Shown: positions 1-6,796 of the stretch, piece after piece
Layout of the letters: every line of letters begins with the position of its first letter
Numbering within the stretch: the stretch's first letter is position 1
Source: Verrucomicrobiota bacterium
Lineage (GTDB): Bacteria > Verrucomicrobiota > Verrucomicrobiia > Opitutales > Opitutaceae
NCBI GenBank assembly: GCA_003694825.1
Contig: RFJS01000056.1
Span: 1 to 7,113 of the forward strand
Length of the DNA stretch: 7,113 bases
Direction: 5' to 3'
Program-made: the position numbers and the translations under genes
The notes under the pieces: generated by a model
What the model saw: only the letters and a program-made list of their open reading frames with translations
The model's database searches: none
What the model was told of the DNA's origin: nothing

Positions 1-208
1 GGGGGCGGGCGTGCCCGCAGCAGGGCGCCTGGAGAGGCAAACGGGCAATCGAGCGCGACGCCCCGCCGCTGAGGACATCATATAAGGGACAGGCTAAAAG
101 CGTGGGGGTGGGAGGAGGTTCCGCGGTTGTGATGGCGTTGGGAAGCGGTAAAGAAAGAGTTGGCACCGGAGCGGGAACGTGTGTCGTTTGATGCCTTTGG
201 GATGACCG
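1..208. other. Leader upstream of pilB, no supported gene
   Basis: I see no recognisable gene here. Plus frame 3 is open from the window edge to a TGA at 189-191, and one minus frame is open from a GTG at 166 down to base 1, but neither translation resembles a known protein, and such open frames are common in GC-rich DNA. Possible regulatory points are an AT-rich TATAAG at 81-86, which could be a -10 box though no good -35 is visible, and a purine-rich G tract at 104-118 that includes GGAGGAGG (111-118). The G tract could act as a Shine-Dalgarno sequence for a tiny leader frame at 129-191 or fold as a two-layer G-quadruplex. A 6-base inverted repeat, GCGGGC/GCCCGC, lies at 5-18, possibly the end of an upstream unit. 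Confidence 0.4.
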
Positions 209-1906
209 ATGTTTGAGAGCGAAAATCTCGCGCTGTATGAGCTCTTCAAGGAGCGAGGGCTTGTCGATCACGACAAGCTGCAGGTGCTGCATGAGGAGGC
301 GATCAACTCGGGGCGCCCGTTGGCCCGTCTCGCCCTGGATCATGGCGTTATCGACAGGGATGCGCTTTTGAGGCACGTGGCCGACTATCTCGGCTGGGAG
401 TATCTGCCGCAGGCTCCACGCGTGATTGACGAGAGCGTGGTGGCTCTGATCGATGGCAGTATGGCCCGGATGTATGGTGTCGTGCCTCTTCGGGCGGACA
501 AGTCGTCGATCGATGTGCTGGCTCGGGATCCGTTCAACAGCCAGATTGTCGATGACCTGACGTTCGCTCTTCGGCGCGATGTTCGGCTGGTGGTGACGAG
601 TCCGGAGGATATCGACGCGCTGATTACGCAGCTTTACGGGGCGGAGGATGAATCGATCGAAAACCTCCTGGCTGAAATTGGCGGAGCGCAGTATGTCCCG
701 ATTTCGGACGACGACGATCTTTCGGTCGAGGATATCGAGGCGATGGCATCGGAAGCGCCGATCGTGCGTTTCGTCAACCTCGTGCTGAGCCAGGCGATAC
801 GCGAAAAGGCGTCCGACATTCATTTTGAGCCGTTCGAGGAGGAATTTAAGATTCGTTACCGCATTGACGGGGCACTGTATGAAATGGCGCCGCCTCCGAA
901 GAATCTGGCGCTCCCGATCATCTCCCGGCTGAAAGTGCTGGCGAATCTGAATATCTCGGAAAGGCGGACGCCGCAGGATGGACGGATCAAGCTGACGGTG
1001 GCGGGTCGCCCTGTGGATCTGCGGGTGTCGACTCTGCCGACGCAGTTCGGGGAGAGCGTTGTGCTTCGCGTCCTGGATCGTTCGGTCGTGCAGCTGGACC
1101 TGGACAATCTGGGGATGCCCGACGATGTTTATCGCGCGGTGAAGGAGATTATCAATCGGCCGAATGGCATTTTTGTGGTGACGGGGCCGACGGGGTCAGG
1201 GAAGACAACGACGCTTTATAGTGCTCTTCGGGAAGTAAATACAGTTGATCAGAAAATCCTGACAGCGGAGGACCCTGTGGAGTATGACATCGAGGGCATT
1301 ATGCAGGTGTCGGTGAATCCGCAAGTGGGGCTGACATTTGCGTCTGCGTTGCGCTCGTTTCTTCGTCAGGATCCGGATATTATCATGGTGGGCGAAATTC
1401 GCGATTTGGAAACGGCGCAGATCGCGATTCAGGCGTCATTGACGGGGCACCTTGTGCTGAGCACCTTGCATACGAATGACTGTGCCGGCGCGGTGACGCG
1501 GCTGGTCGATATGGGGGTGGAACCATTTCTGATCTCGTCGGCTCTCGAAGCGGTGATGGCCCAGAGGCTGGTGCGCCGGATTTGTATGGAATGTCGGAGT
1601 GAGTATGAGCCCGGCGAAGGGCTGTTGGAGCAGTTAAATGTGCGCAAGGACGAGATCGGTGATCGAAAGTTTTTCTATGGTCCGGGTTGTGAAGCGTGCC
1701 ATGATACAGGATACAGAGGGCGGATGGGGATATTCGAGCTGATGTGGATGAATGACGCGCTGCGTGAACTGATTACCCGCCGAGCGCCTTCGATCATGCT
1801 GCGGCAGCGGGCGTTGGCACAAGGGATGCGGACGCTGAGGGATGACGGCTTGAGGGCGATCTTTGCCGGGGCGACGACGATTGAGGAAGTGATTAAATAC
1901 ACATAA
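209..1906 (+). CDS. pilB: PilB/GspE-family type IV pilus / type II secretion assembly ATPase
   Basis: This is the cytoplasmic hexameric ATPase that drives polymerisation of pilins or pseudopilins. Residues about 1-150 match the N-terminal MshEN/T2SSE_N region. An acidic linker (about 165-175) leads into the core. The core shows the Asp-box start SDIH at 202-205, Walker A GPTGSGKT at 326-333 (Lys332), Walker B around [12 protein letters not shown] at 388-399 with Glu396, and the His box with His414 and His421. Two CxxC pairs (459-462 and 494-497) form the zinc-binding tetracysteine typical of PilB/GspE and absent from the retraction ATPase PilT. The length of 565 residues fits PilB (about 565) better than GspE (about 500), but without pilin or secretin genes a type II secretion or MSHA-like role cannot be excluded. 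The ATG at 209 has only a weak GGGA 6 bases upstream. The platform-protein gene follows directly. Confidence 0.95.
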   Translation: MFESENLALYELFKERGLVDHDKLQVLHEEAINSGRPLARLALDHGVIDRDALLRHVADYLGWEYLPQAPRVIDESVVALIDGSMARMYGVVPLRADKSSIDVLARDPFNSQIVDDLTFALRRDVRLVVTSPEDIDALITQLYGAEDESIENLLAEIGGAQYVPISDDDDLSVEDIEAMASEAPIVRFVNLVLSQAIREKASDIHFEPFEEEFKIRYRIDGALYEMAPPPKNLALPIISRLKVLANLNISERRTPQDGRIKLTVAGRPVDLRVSTLPTQFGESVVLRVLDRSVVQLDLDNLGMPDDVYRAVKEIINRPNGIFVVTGPTGSGKTTTLYSALREVNTVDQKILTAEDPVEYDIEGIMQVSVNPQVGLTFASALRSFLRQDPDIIMVGEIRDLETAQIAIQASLTGHLVLSTLHTNDCAGAVTRLVDMGVEPFLISSALEAVMAQRLVRRICMECRSEYEPGEGLLEQLNVRKDEIGDRKFFYGPGCEACHDTGYRGRMGIFELMWMNDALRELITRRAPSIMLRQRALAQGMRTLRDDGLRAIFAGATTIEEVIKYT

Positions 1907-1961
1907 CAGGTGTGCCGCTCCGGTTGATGCGGCCTTCGTCTGAACAAAAAGAAATTCACCC

Positions 1962-3230
1962 ATGCCAAAGTTTACCTTCTCTGCCGTAGACAGTTCCGGA
2001 AACGAACGAACGGGTGTCGTGGAGGCTCCGGATCCGGATGCGGCGTCTGCTCAGGTCAAGAGCATGGGGCTGTTTCCGACGCGCGTGTCAGTCGAGGGGG
2101 CGGTGGCGAAGGGGCGTCCGCGGCGGCAACGACAACGGCGGGTGTCGGGCGCGTCGGTGAAGAGTCGAAAACCGGTGGTGATTGGCCGAATTGCCAGCCG
2201 GAAAGAGTTGACGGTATTTACGCGCCAGCTTGCAACGTTGACACAGTCGGGTTTGCCGTTGATGCGCAGTCTCGAGGTATTGGCGCGCCAGGAGAAGAAT
2301 CCGGGGTTTAAGTGGGTTATCGAGCAGCTTGCCGAGGGGATTCGTTCGGGAAACACCTTTTCGGAGGGACTGCAGGCGCATCCGCGGGTTTTCGACCGGC
2401 TCTATATCAACATGGTCAAAGCCGGCGAGGCCGGCGGTGTGCTGGATGTGGTGCTGGAGCGGCTGGCCCGGTTCATGGAGAAATCCGAGCGGATCAAGGG
2501 GCGGGTGCGGGCCGCGATGGTTTATCCGTCGATCATTCTTGCGGTAACTGTGATTATTCTGTCGCTGCTGATGATGTTTGTTGTTCCGAAGTTTGAAGGG
2601 ATCTATGCGGATCTATTGAAGGGAGCGGCGTTGCCGTGGTTGACTCAGCAGGTCCTCGCGGTGGCGAATGGTATCAAGAACCACTTTCTGGCGACGATTC
2701 TGCTTGTCGTGGGGGCGGTGGTGGCGCTGCGCCTGCTGGCTCGGACCTCCGGCGGTCGAAAGGCGATTGATTGGCTCGCCTTTCACCTTCCGTTGTTTGG
2801 CGATTTGAGCCGGAAGGCGGCGATTGCCCGTTTTTCACGGACATTCGGCACCTTGCTTTCTGCGGGCGTGCCGATTCTGCAGGCACTGCAGATCACTCGG
2901 GATACGAGCGGCAATGCCTTGTTGGTCGAGGCGATTGACTATGTGCATGATCGGGTCAAGGAGGGTGAAGGGGTCGCGGGTCCGCTTGAGCATACTCGGG
3001 TCTTTCCCGGGATGGTGACGAGCATGATTGATGTTGGTGAGGAGACCGGCGAGTTGTTTGAGATGCTCAACCGCGTTGCGGACGCTTACGAAGAGGAGGT
3101 TGATAACGCGGTGAGCGCGCTGACATCGGTCATTGAGCCGGTGATGATCGTGTTTCTCGCCGTGGTGGTTGGCACGATCGTGGTGGCGCTGTTTTTGCCG
3201 ATCATCGAAATTATCCAGAGGATGCAGTAG
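1962..3230 (+). CDS. pilC: PilC/GspF-family inner-membrane platform protein
   Basis: This polytopic inner-membrane protein is the platform on which the assembly ATPase acts. The N-terminus (residues 3-45) is the usual short GspF/PilC segment ending near GLFPTRV. Two T2SSF repeats follow at about 84-207 and 287-409. Their equivalence is visible in KAGEAGGVLDVVLERLA (153-169) and DVGEETGELFEMLNRVA (357-373). Hydrophobic segments lie at about 190-210, 243-260 and 391-413, the expected three. The protein is 422 residues against about 405 for the family. The extra length fits a strongly basic linker at 50-81 (seven Lys/Arg in residues 50-60). Sequence around 140-215, with VVPKFEGIY, reads more like PilC than GspF. 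The gene starts 55 bases after pilB in the same direction, so cotranscription is likely. A GCCGC/GCGGC inverted repeat (1914-1933) lies between them, and the ribosome site is weak. Confidence 0.95.
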   Translation: MPKFTFSAVDSSGNERTGVVEAPDPDAASAQVKSMGLFPTRVSVEGAVAKGRPRRQRQRRVSGASVKSRKPVVIGRIASRKELTVFTRQLATLTQSGLPLMRSLEVLARQEKNPGFKWVIEQLAEGIRSGNTFSEGLQAHPRVFDRLYINMVKAGEAGGVLDVVLERLARFMEKSERIKGRVRAAMVYPSIILAVTVIILSLLMMFVVPKFEGIYADLLKGAALPWLTQQVLAVANGIKNHFLATILLVVGAVVALRLLARTSGGRKAIDWLAFHLPLFGDLSRKAAIARFSRTFGTLLSAGVPILQALQITRDTSGNALLVEAIDYVHDRVKEGEGVAGPLEHTRVFPGMVTSMIDVGEETGELFEMLNRVADAYEEEVDNAVSALTSVIEPVMIVFLAVVVGTIVVALFLPIIEIIQRMQ

Positions 3231-3237
3231 GCATGGG

Positions 3238-3261
3238 CGCGACGGTCGGTCGCGAGGTTTT
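3238..3261 (+). terminator. Candidate intrinsic terminator after pilC
   Basis: Bases 3238-3243 (CGCGAC) and 3249-3254 (GTCGCG) form a perfect 6-base-pair GC-rich stem with a 5-base loop, followed by AGG and then TTTT at 3258-3261. It begins 7 bases after the pilC stop codon. Position and shape suit a rho-independent terminator, although the T run is short and displaced by three bases. On the minus strand no T run follows the stem, so it would serve the pilBC transcript and not the convergent araC gene. The remaining spacer, to 3425, shows nothing else I can name. Confidence 0.45.
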
Positions 3262-3425
3262 CGGGAGCGGCAGCGCCAGCCGTTTCATGGCAGGTTGGCT
3301 TTGGCGGAATGACGCGCTCGTCGGGAAGGCCGAGGTCGTTGGCGGAGGCGGGACACCAGCCTGGCGGCAGTTGGCCGTTCGAGAGGAGGGAGCTGGAGGC
3401 GCCCGCTCGCTGGGCTTACGTAGGG

Positions 3426-4289
3426 TCAGGCCGGGGCGAGGGATCGGCGACGGAACTCTCTGGGCGACATACCGCGGATGGCGCGAAAGGCGCGGTTGAA
3501 GTTCGAGAGGTTGGCAAAGCCGGCGGCAAAGGCGATCTCGCTGATTGTTCGATCGGTCTCAAGCAGTTCGCGGGTGGCGAAACTCATGCGCATTTCGGTG
3601 AGGTAGGCCTGAAAGGTCCGACCGACATGCCTGCGGAAAAAGCGGCTGAATGCTGCCGGGCTGAGCCCGACGGCCATGGCGACCTGAGCCTGGGAAAGCG
3701 GCTGATCCCACCGTTGCGCGATAAAGGCGAGCGCACGCTCGACGCGGGGATCGGTCTTGCGGTTGGGGACGGGATGCCAGGGGGCGAGCGAGAGCTGTCG
3801 TTTGCGTGGATGGTCGACCAGAGAGTCGAGAACTTCGAGAAGCCGTGTGAGGTGCTGGATGGGGGTTCGGCATTGCTCCATGAGCTGGCGCAGCGAAGCG
3901 CCGTCGTCACCGAAACAGATCCCGTGGGCGGCTTCGGCGAGCAATTGGTTGATGCGGGCCATCTCGGGAAGCTGGCGGAAGGCATCGCCGAAGCGTGCCG
4001 GGTCGAACTGGATCACAAAACTGCGCGCGCGATTGCCGGCGCCGCGCGGGGGCGATGACCACATGTGGGGCAGGTTTGCGCCGATCAGACAGAAATCCCC
4101 CGGACCGAAGGGCTCGACGCTGTCACCGACGTGTCGCAGGCCGCTCCCCTCGAGAATCCAGGTGAGTTCGACTTCGGGGTGCTGATGCCAGCCGTGGTCG
4201 AAGGCCGGGAGATCGAACTCCCTCAAGGCGAATGACAAGGGGCCGGTGACGTGAATCTTTTCGTGTCGGGGCAGTCGGCGAATTTGCAT
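3426..4289 (-). CDS. AraC-family transcriptional regulator with cupin sensor domain
   Basis: This is a 287-residue DNA-binding regulator. The N-terminal third is a cupin-type ligand-sensing domain: His35, His37 and Glu41 in WHQHPEVEL (34-42), then PGD at 63-65 and His75. The C-terminal part, from about 181, is the AraC/XylS DNA-binding domain with two helix-turn-helix units, at about 198-220 (LSQAQVAMAVGLS...) and 248-269 (ISEIAFAAGFANLSNFNRAF). The second holds the classic family signature. AraC proteins of this layout usually activate catabolic genes on binding a sugar or other small molecule, but the ligand cannot be read from the sequence. The gene is divergent from the P450 gene, 140 bases away, which suggests that the P450 is its target. 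Its ATG lacks a clear ribosome site. A GACAAC copy lies 4 bases upstream of the ATG, so autoregulation is possible. Confidence 0.95.
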   Translation of the reverse strand: MQIRRLPRHEKIHVTGPLSFALREFDLPAFDHGWHQHPEVELTWILEGSGLRHVGDSVEPFGPGDFCLIGANLPHMWSSPPRGAGNRARSFVIQFDPARFGDAFRQLPEMARINQLLAEAAHGICFGDDGASLRQLMEQCRTPIQHLTRLLEVLDSLVDHPRKRQLSLAPWHPVPNRKTDPRVERALAFIAQRWDQPLSQAQVAMAVGLSPAAFSRFFRRHVGRTFQAYLTEMRMSFATRELLETDRTISEIAFAAGFANLSNFNRAFRAIRGMSPREFRRRSLAPA

Positions 4290-4429
4290 GTGAGTTGTCT
4301 GAAACTGAAGAAAAAGGCGCCGGACAACGACAACAAATCACCTGTTTTTGTTAACGGGTCTGTGGCGGATCGATTCGGGAACGGCTAAGCTGAAGGATCT
4401 TCCAACTACCCTGAATCCCCCAAAAGAGC
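4290..4429. promoter_or_regulatory. Divergent araC-P450 promoter region with GACAAC repeats
   Basis: These 140 bases separate two divergent genes and must hold both promoters. GACAAC occurs twice in tandem at 4323-4328 and 4329-4334, and once inverted (GTTGTC) at 4294-4299, beside the regulator's start. A second inverted repeat pairs AACAAA (4332-4337) with TTTGTT (4347-4352). The segment around 4324-4355 is clearly more AT-rich than the flanking genes. AraC-family proteins commonly bind direct repeats upstream of a weak promoter, so the tandem hexamers are a candidate operator; this is inference. I could not pick confident -35 and -10 boxes for either gene. Confidence 0.5.
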
Positions 4430-5589
4430 ATGGCTTCCTGTCCGTTTCACGACAAACAACCCGACCCCTTTGGTGAAGCCCGTCGCAAGGACGGTGTCCT
4501 CGTCAACGAATACCAGGGCGTGCCGATTCCGCTGATCCTGCGGCATGAAGATCTGCGCAAGGCGGCCCGCGATTGGCGGACCTCAGTTCCGATGCGCCGT
4601 TCAAGGTGCCGATCCCCACGGAGGAGGATTTGCGGACGGTGCGTCAGCTTCCGCTCGAAGTGGATCCACCGGAGCAGCAGGTTTATCGCAAGCTTGTCGA
4701 GCCGATCTTCAATCGGCCGAAGACGCCGGAGATGATCGCCGAAGTGGAGGCGTTGGTGGACGAGCTGCTCAGCGACGCGCTTGCGCGCGAATCGATCGAA
4801 ATTGTAAGGGAATTTGCGATACCATTGCAGTCGAAGGCGCTGGCCATCCTGTTGAATGTGCCGCGGTCGGAGGCAGATGTCTGGATCGGCTGGGGGGTGC
4901 ACGTCTTTCGAGAGGGGGACGGCACGAGCAAGGGCGCCCAGCTCGAGCGTTACATCAACGAGCTGCTCGATCGCGCCGAGGCGAACCCGGGCGATGATTT
5001 CTTCAGTGAACTCACAAGGCTGAAGTTCAACGGCCGCAAGCTGACCCGCGAGGAGATGATGGGATACTGCAGCATCGTCTTCGCCGGCGGGCGCGATACC
5101 GTGATCAACTCGATCTCGGGCATCATTGGCCATCTCTCGGCGAAGCAGGACGACTTTGAATTCCTCCGTGAAGACGAGAAGCGCATCGTGGGTGCGAGCG
5201 AAGAGTTTTTCCGCTACATTTCGCCGGTGACACACCTCGCCCGGAAGTGCCCACATGGTACAAACATCCACGGTGTGGAAGTCCAGCCGGGAGACTTTGC
5301 CTCGCTTTGTTTCGCATCGGCGAATTTCGACGAGACGGTTTTCGACGAACCGGAGACGGTGAAACTCGACCGTCGTCCGAACCCGCATGTCGCGTTCGGG
5401 TTCGGGCCGCACCTCTGTCTTGGCGCGCATCACGCGCGGCTGATCGTGCGGACTTTGCTCAAAGCGCTGTGTCGACGAGTCTCCCGCATCGAGATGCTCG
5501 AGGGGGAGGAAAAGTATGAAAACGCAACGCGCTATCGGCGGCGGCTGGCCTGGGAGAGGCTACGCGTGCGTTTTCATCCGCGCTCATGA
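4430..5589 (+). CDS. Cytochrome P450, reading frame interrupted by a one-base frameshift
   Basis: This is a soluble bacterial P450, a heme monooxygenase that takes electrons from a ferredoxin or similar partner. Bases 4430 to about 4583 encode the N-terminus (MASCPFHDKQPDPFGEAR...). The rest is read in the next frame, up to the TGA at 5587-5589. Restoring one T at 4583 gives a continuous 386-residue protein, close to the usual 400 or so. In that numbering the I-helix GGRDT motif is at 220-224 (Asp223, Thr224), ExxR is at 259-262, and the heme loop FGFGPHLCLG is at 323-332 with Cys330 as thiolate ligand. All key residues are present. An in-frame stop at 4412-4414 makes the ATG at 4430 the only upstream start. 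A TTG at 4573 could start the downstream frame but would lose the first 50 residues. The substrate is unknown, and no redox partner is adjacent. The gene is either truly broken or carries a sequencing error. Confidence 0.92.
4580..4588 (+). other. Frameshift site in the P450 gene (probable single-T deletion)
   Basis: In the upstream frame the sequence reads gat tgg cgg acc tca gtt (D-W-R-T-S-V) and then leaves P450-like sequence, running to a stop at 4733-4735. In the next frame it reads agt tcc gat gcg ccg ttc (S-S-D-A-P-F) and continues as a full P450. Family members typically have W-R-x-F-S-S-D at this point. Inserting a T to give acc ttc agt restores exactly W-R-T-F-S-S-D. A TT-to-T loss is therefore the simplest explanation. 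There is no slippery heptamer or following pseudoknot that would suggest programmed frameshifting. Confidence 0.8.
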
Positions 5590-5726
5590 TCAAACCTCGG
5601 GCGCTCGGGGTGGAAGAATTGCCCCCGGGGAGCTGCGAGCGGATCCTTGCCAGAGGCGCCTGCTGCTCCGGCGACGAAGGGGCTTTCCCGCGACTGCTCC
5701 GAGTTACCGGCCCGGCACAGTCGTGA
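5586..5726 (+). CDS. Doubtful 46-residue ORF overlapping the P450 stop
   Basis: An ATG at 5586 overlaps the P450 stop as ATGA, the arrangement seen in translationally coupled genes, and opens a 46-codon frame ending at TGA 5724-5726. The product starts MIKPRALGVEELPPGSCERI and has three cysteines (17, 26 and 27). It matches no family I recognise, lacks the cysteine spacing of a ferredoxin, and has no hydrophobic segment. Third-position base use does not stand out. The overlap is the only positive evidence, and an ATGA will often arise by chance, so it is most likely not a gene or is the remnant of one. Confidence 0.15.
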   Translation: MIKPRALGVEELPPGSCERILARGACCSGDEGAFPRLLRVTGPAQS

Positions 5727-6007
5727 CGGCGGTCGGTCATCGGACGAATGGTTCATCGGGGCCATCTCTGAGCGTGGCCCATCGTCGTTTTTGCCGGTGC
5801 ACCCTCGGGCGGCGTTCATTCTGATTCGCAGAGACAGTGCATCCGAGGGCAGACGCTGACACGTATCTGCTTTCAGGGCACAAGATGCCCCGGCAGAAAA
5901 TTTTGCTCGACGCCGGCCGGCCGGATTCCGGGAAATCGCCTCGGATGTCCCGGGTCGTGGCGTCTGCGGCCGCAGCCATCCAGACGGCGCTGGCGGTCGG
6001 TGGCGAC
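5590..6007. other. Spacer between the P450 and DUF192 genes
   Basis: These 418 bases lie between the convergent ends of the P450 gene (+) and the DUF192 gene (-). Frames of 60-100 codons are open on both strands, but none gives a protein I recognise, and they contradict one another. Visible structures are a GGGCA/TGCCC hairpin at 5876-5890, a GCAGA/TCTGC inverted repeat at 5849-5870, and an AT island AGAAAATTTT at 5895-5904 just after TGCCCCGGCA (5886-5895). One of these may end the P450 or DUF192 transcript, but none has the stem plus immediate T run of a clear terminator. No tRNA or mobile-element end is seen. Confidence 0.45.
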
Positions 6008-6568
6008 TCAGAACCCGTTGCCGGCGCCGACATATCGGCGGGGGGCGAAGCCTCTCGCGGCGATGGCGCTGGCGAGGGCATCGAGATCGATCCGGGCGCC
6101 GATACCGACGCCATGCCGGGCGAACCATCCCTGATTGACTTCGAGGCAGTAGCGGATGTTGGCGGCGGACGAACGCACGGGGTCCTCGACATGCGGATAC
6201 ATCGGGTAGATCTCCTGAAGCACTCCGTCTTCGTCGAAGAAGCCGATGTCGAGCGGGATATAGGTGTTGCGCATCCAGAAGCTGACCTGCCGTCCCGATT
6301 CGTAAACAAACAGCATGCCCTCGTCCTCCGGCATGGATCGGATATGCATGAGGCCGCGCCGTTGCTCGTGGGGGAGGATCGCGAGACGCATCTGTACCGT
6401 TGTATCCCCGACAGCGATGGGGAAGCGATGATGGCTGTCCACTCGCGATGGGCCGGATGGGGAGGTTGCGGCGGCCTCGGGCGGGTGCGGGGGATTGTTG
6501 GAGGCGCGGTCGTCCCCGTTGCAGGCGGTGAGCAGCAGGGCGGTGGCAAGCACCGCGAGCTGGAGCAT
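6008..6568 (-). CDS. DUF192 family lipoprotein
   Basis: This is a 186-residue protein. Residues 1-16 form a lipoprotein signal peptide: a hydrophobic stretch ending in the lipobox LTAC with Cys16 as the lipidation site. A Pro/Ser/Ala-rich linker (about 23-45) follows. The DUF192 domain spans about 52-163, with family landmarks GLM at 72-74, GMLF at 84-87, FWMRNTYIPLDI at 97-108 and LEVNQG at 142-147. DUF192 is a small all-beta domain of unknown biochemical role, often found exported. Asn17 after the Cys does not signal inner-membrane retention in enterobacterial rules, so the outer membrane is possible, but this is inference. The same frame is open upstream to 7060, but the lipobox fixes the start at the ATG at 6568; an ATG at 6646 would add 26 residues that bury the signal. 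No good ribosome site is seen. Confidence 0.92.
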   Translation of the reverse strand: MLQLAVLATALLLTACNGDDRASNNPPHPPEAAATSPSGPSRVDSHHRFPIAVGDTTVQMRLAILPHEQRRGLMHIRSMPEDEGMLFVYESGRQVSFWMRNTYIPLDIGFFDEDGVLQEIYPMYPHVEDPVRSSAANIRYCLEVNQGWFARHGVGIGARIDLDALASAIAARGFAPRRYVGAGNGF

Positions 6569-6796
6569 GGAAAGGGGCGGTCGGGTCTGGTGAGTGGGCA
6601 CGGCCTCGTTTTTGGCGAAGGCGGCCCGGGCGCAAGCGGATAGCATCGCAGCCGCCCGGTGTGGCACCCGGTGCCGGAGGCTGGGTCGAGGCTCGAACAG
6701 CGTTGCCATGCGCGGGGTCCGAGGCGGGTATGAAGCGGCTCGTGCCGATGGCAGCGACGGGAATAAATCGGCCGGGCCAGCGATCATTTCCATGCG
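6569..6796. promoter_or_regulatory. Divergent spacer between the DUF192 and glycosyltransferase genes
   Basis: These 228 bases separate two divergently oriented genes and should hold both promoters. The clearest AT-rich spot is AATAAAT at 6762-6768, about 30 bases before the glycosyltransferase ATG and a candidate -10 box, though no matching -35 is evident. A GGCAC/GTGCC hairpin with a 3-base loop lies at 6663-6675. Overlapping open frames on both strands give no recognisable protein. I see no operator-like repeat pair. Confidence 0.3.

Noticed and set aside
161..180. TGGCAC at 161-166 as a sigma-54 -24 element
   Set aside because: The required GC at the -12 spacing is absent; bases there read GG and no TTGC follows.
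3233..3499. 88-codon frame starting 2 bases after the pilC stop
   Set aside because: The start lies in the candidate terminator hairpin, the end overlaps araC antisense, and the Gly/Arg-rich product resembles nothing known.
3309..4058. 249-codon open frame on the plus strand
   Set aside because: It mirrors the AraC-family gene, whose helix-turn-helix signature fixes the minus strand as coding.
4580..4590. Programmed ribosomal frameshift in the P450
   Set aside because: There is no slippery heptamer, no internal Shine-Dalgarno and no evident downstream pseudoknot, and a single-base loss explains the site fully.
4447..5433. 328-codon open frame on the minus strand
   Set aside because: It is antisense to the P450 gene, whose motifs are unmistakable, and the translation is Arg/His-rich without a recognisable domain.
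5876..5904. Intrinsic terminator for the P450 transcript
   Set aside because: The stem is only 5 base pairs and the T run starts about 10 bases after it, interrupted by AAAA, so it was left as a note and not called.
5837..6643. 268-codon plus-strand frame and 270- and 353-codon minus-strand frames over the DUF192 gene
   Set aside because: The DUF192 motifs and lipobox identify the real frame; these are other frames in GC-rich DNA.
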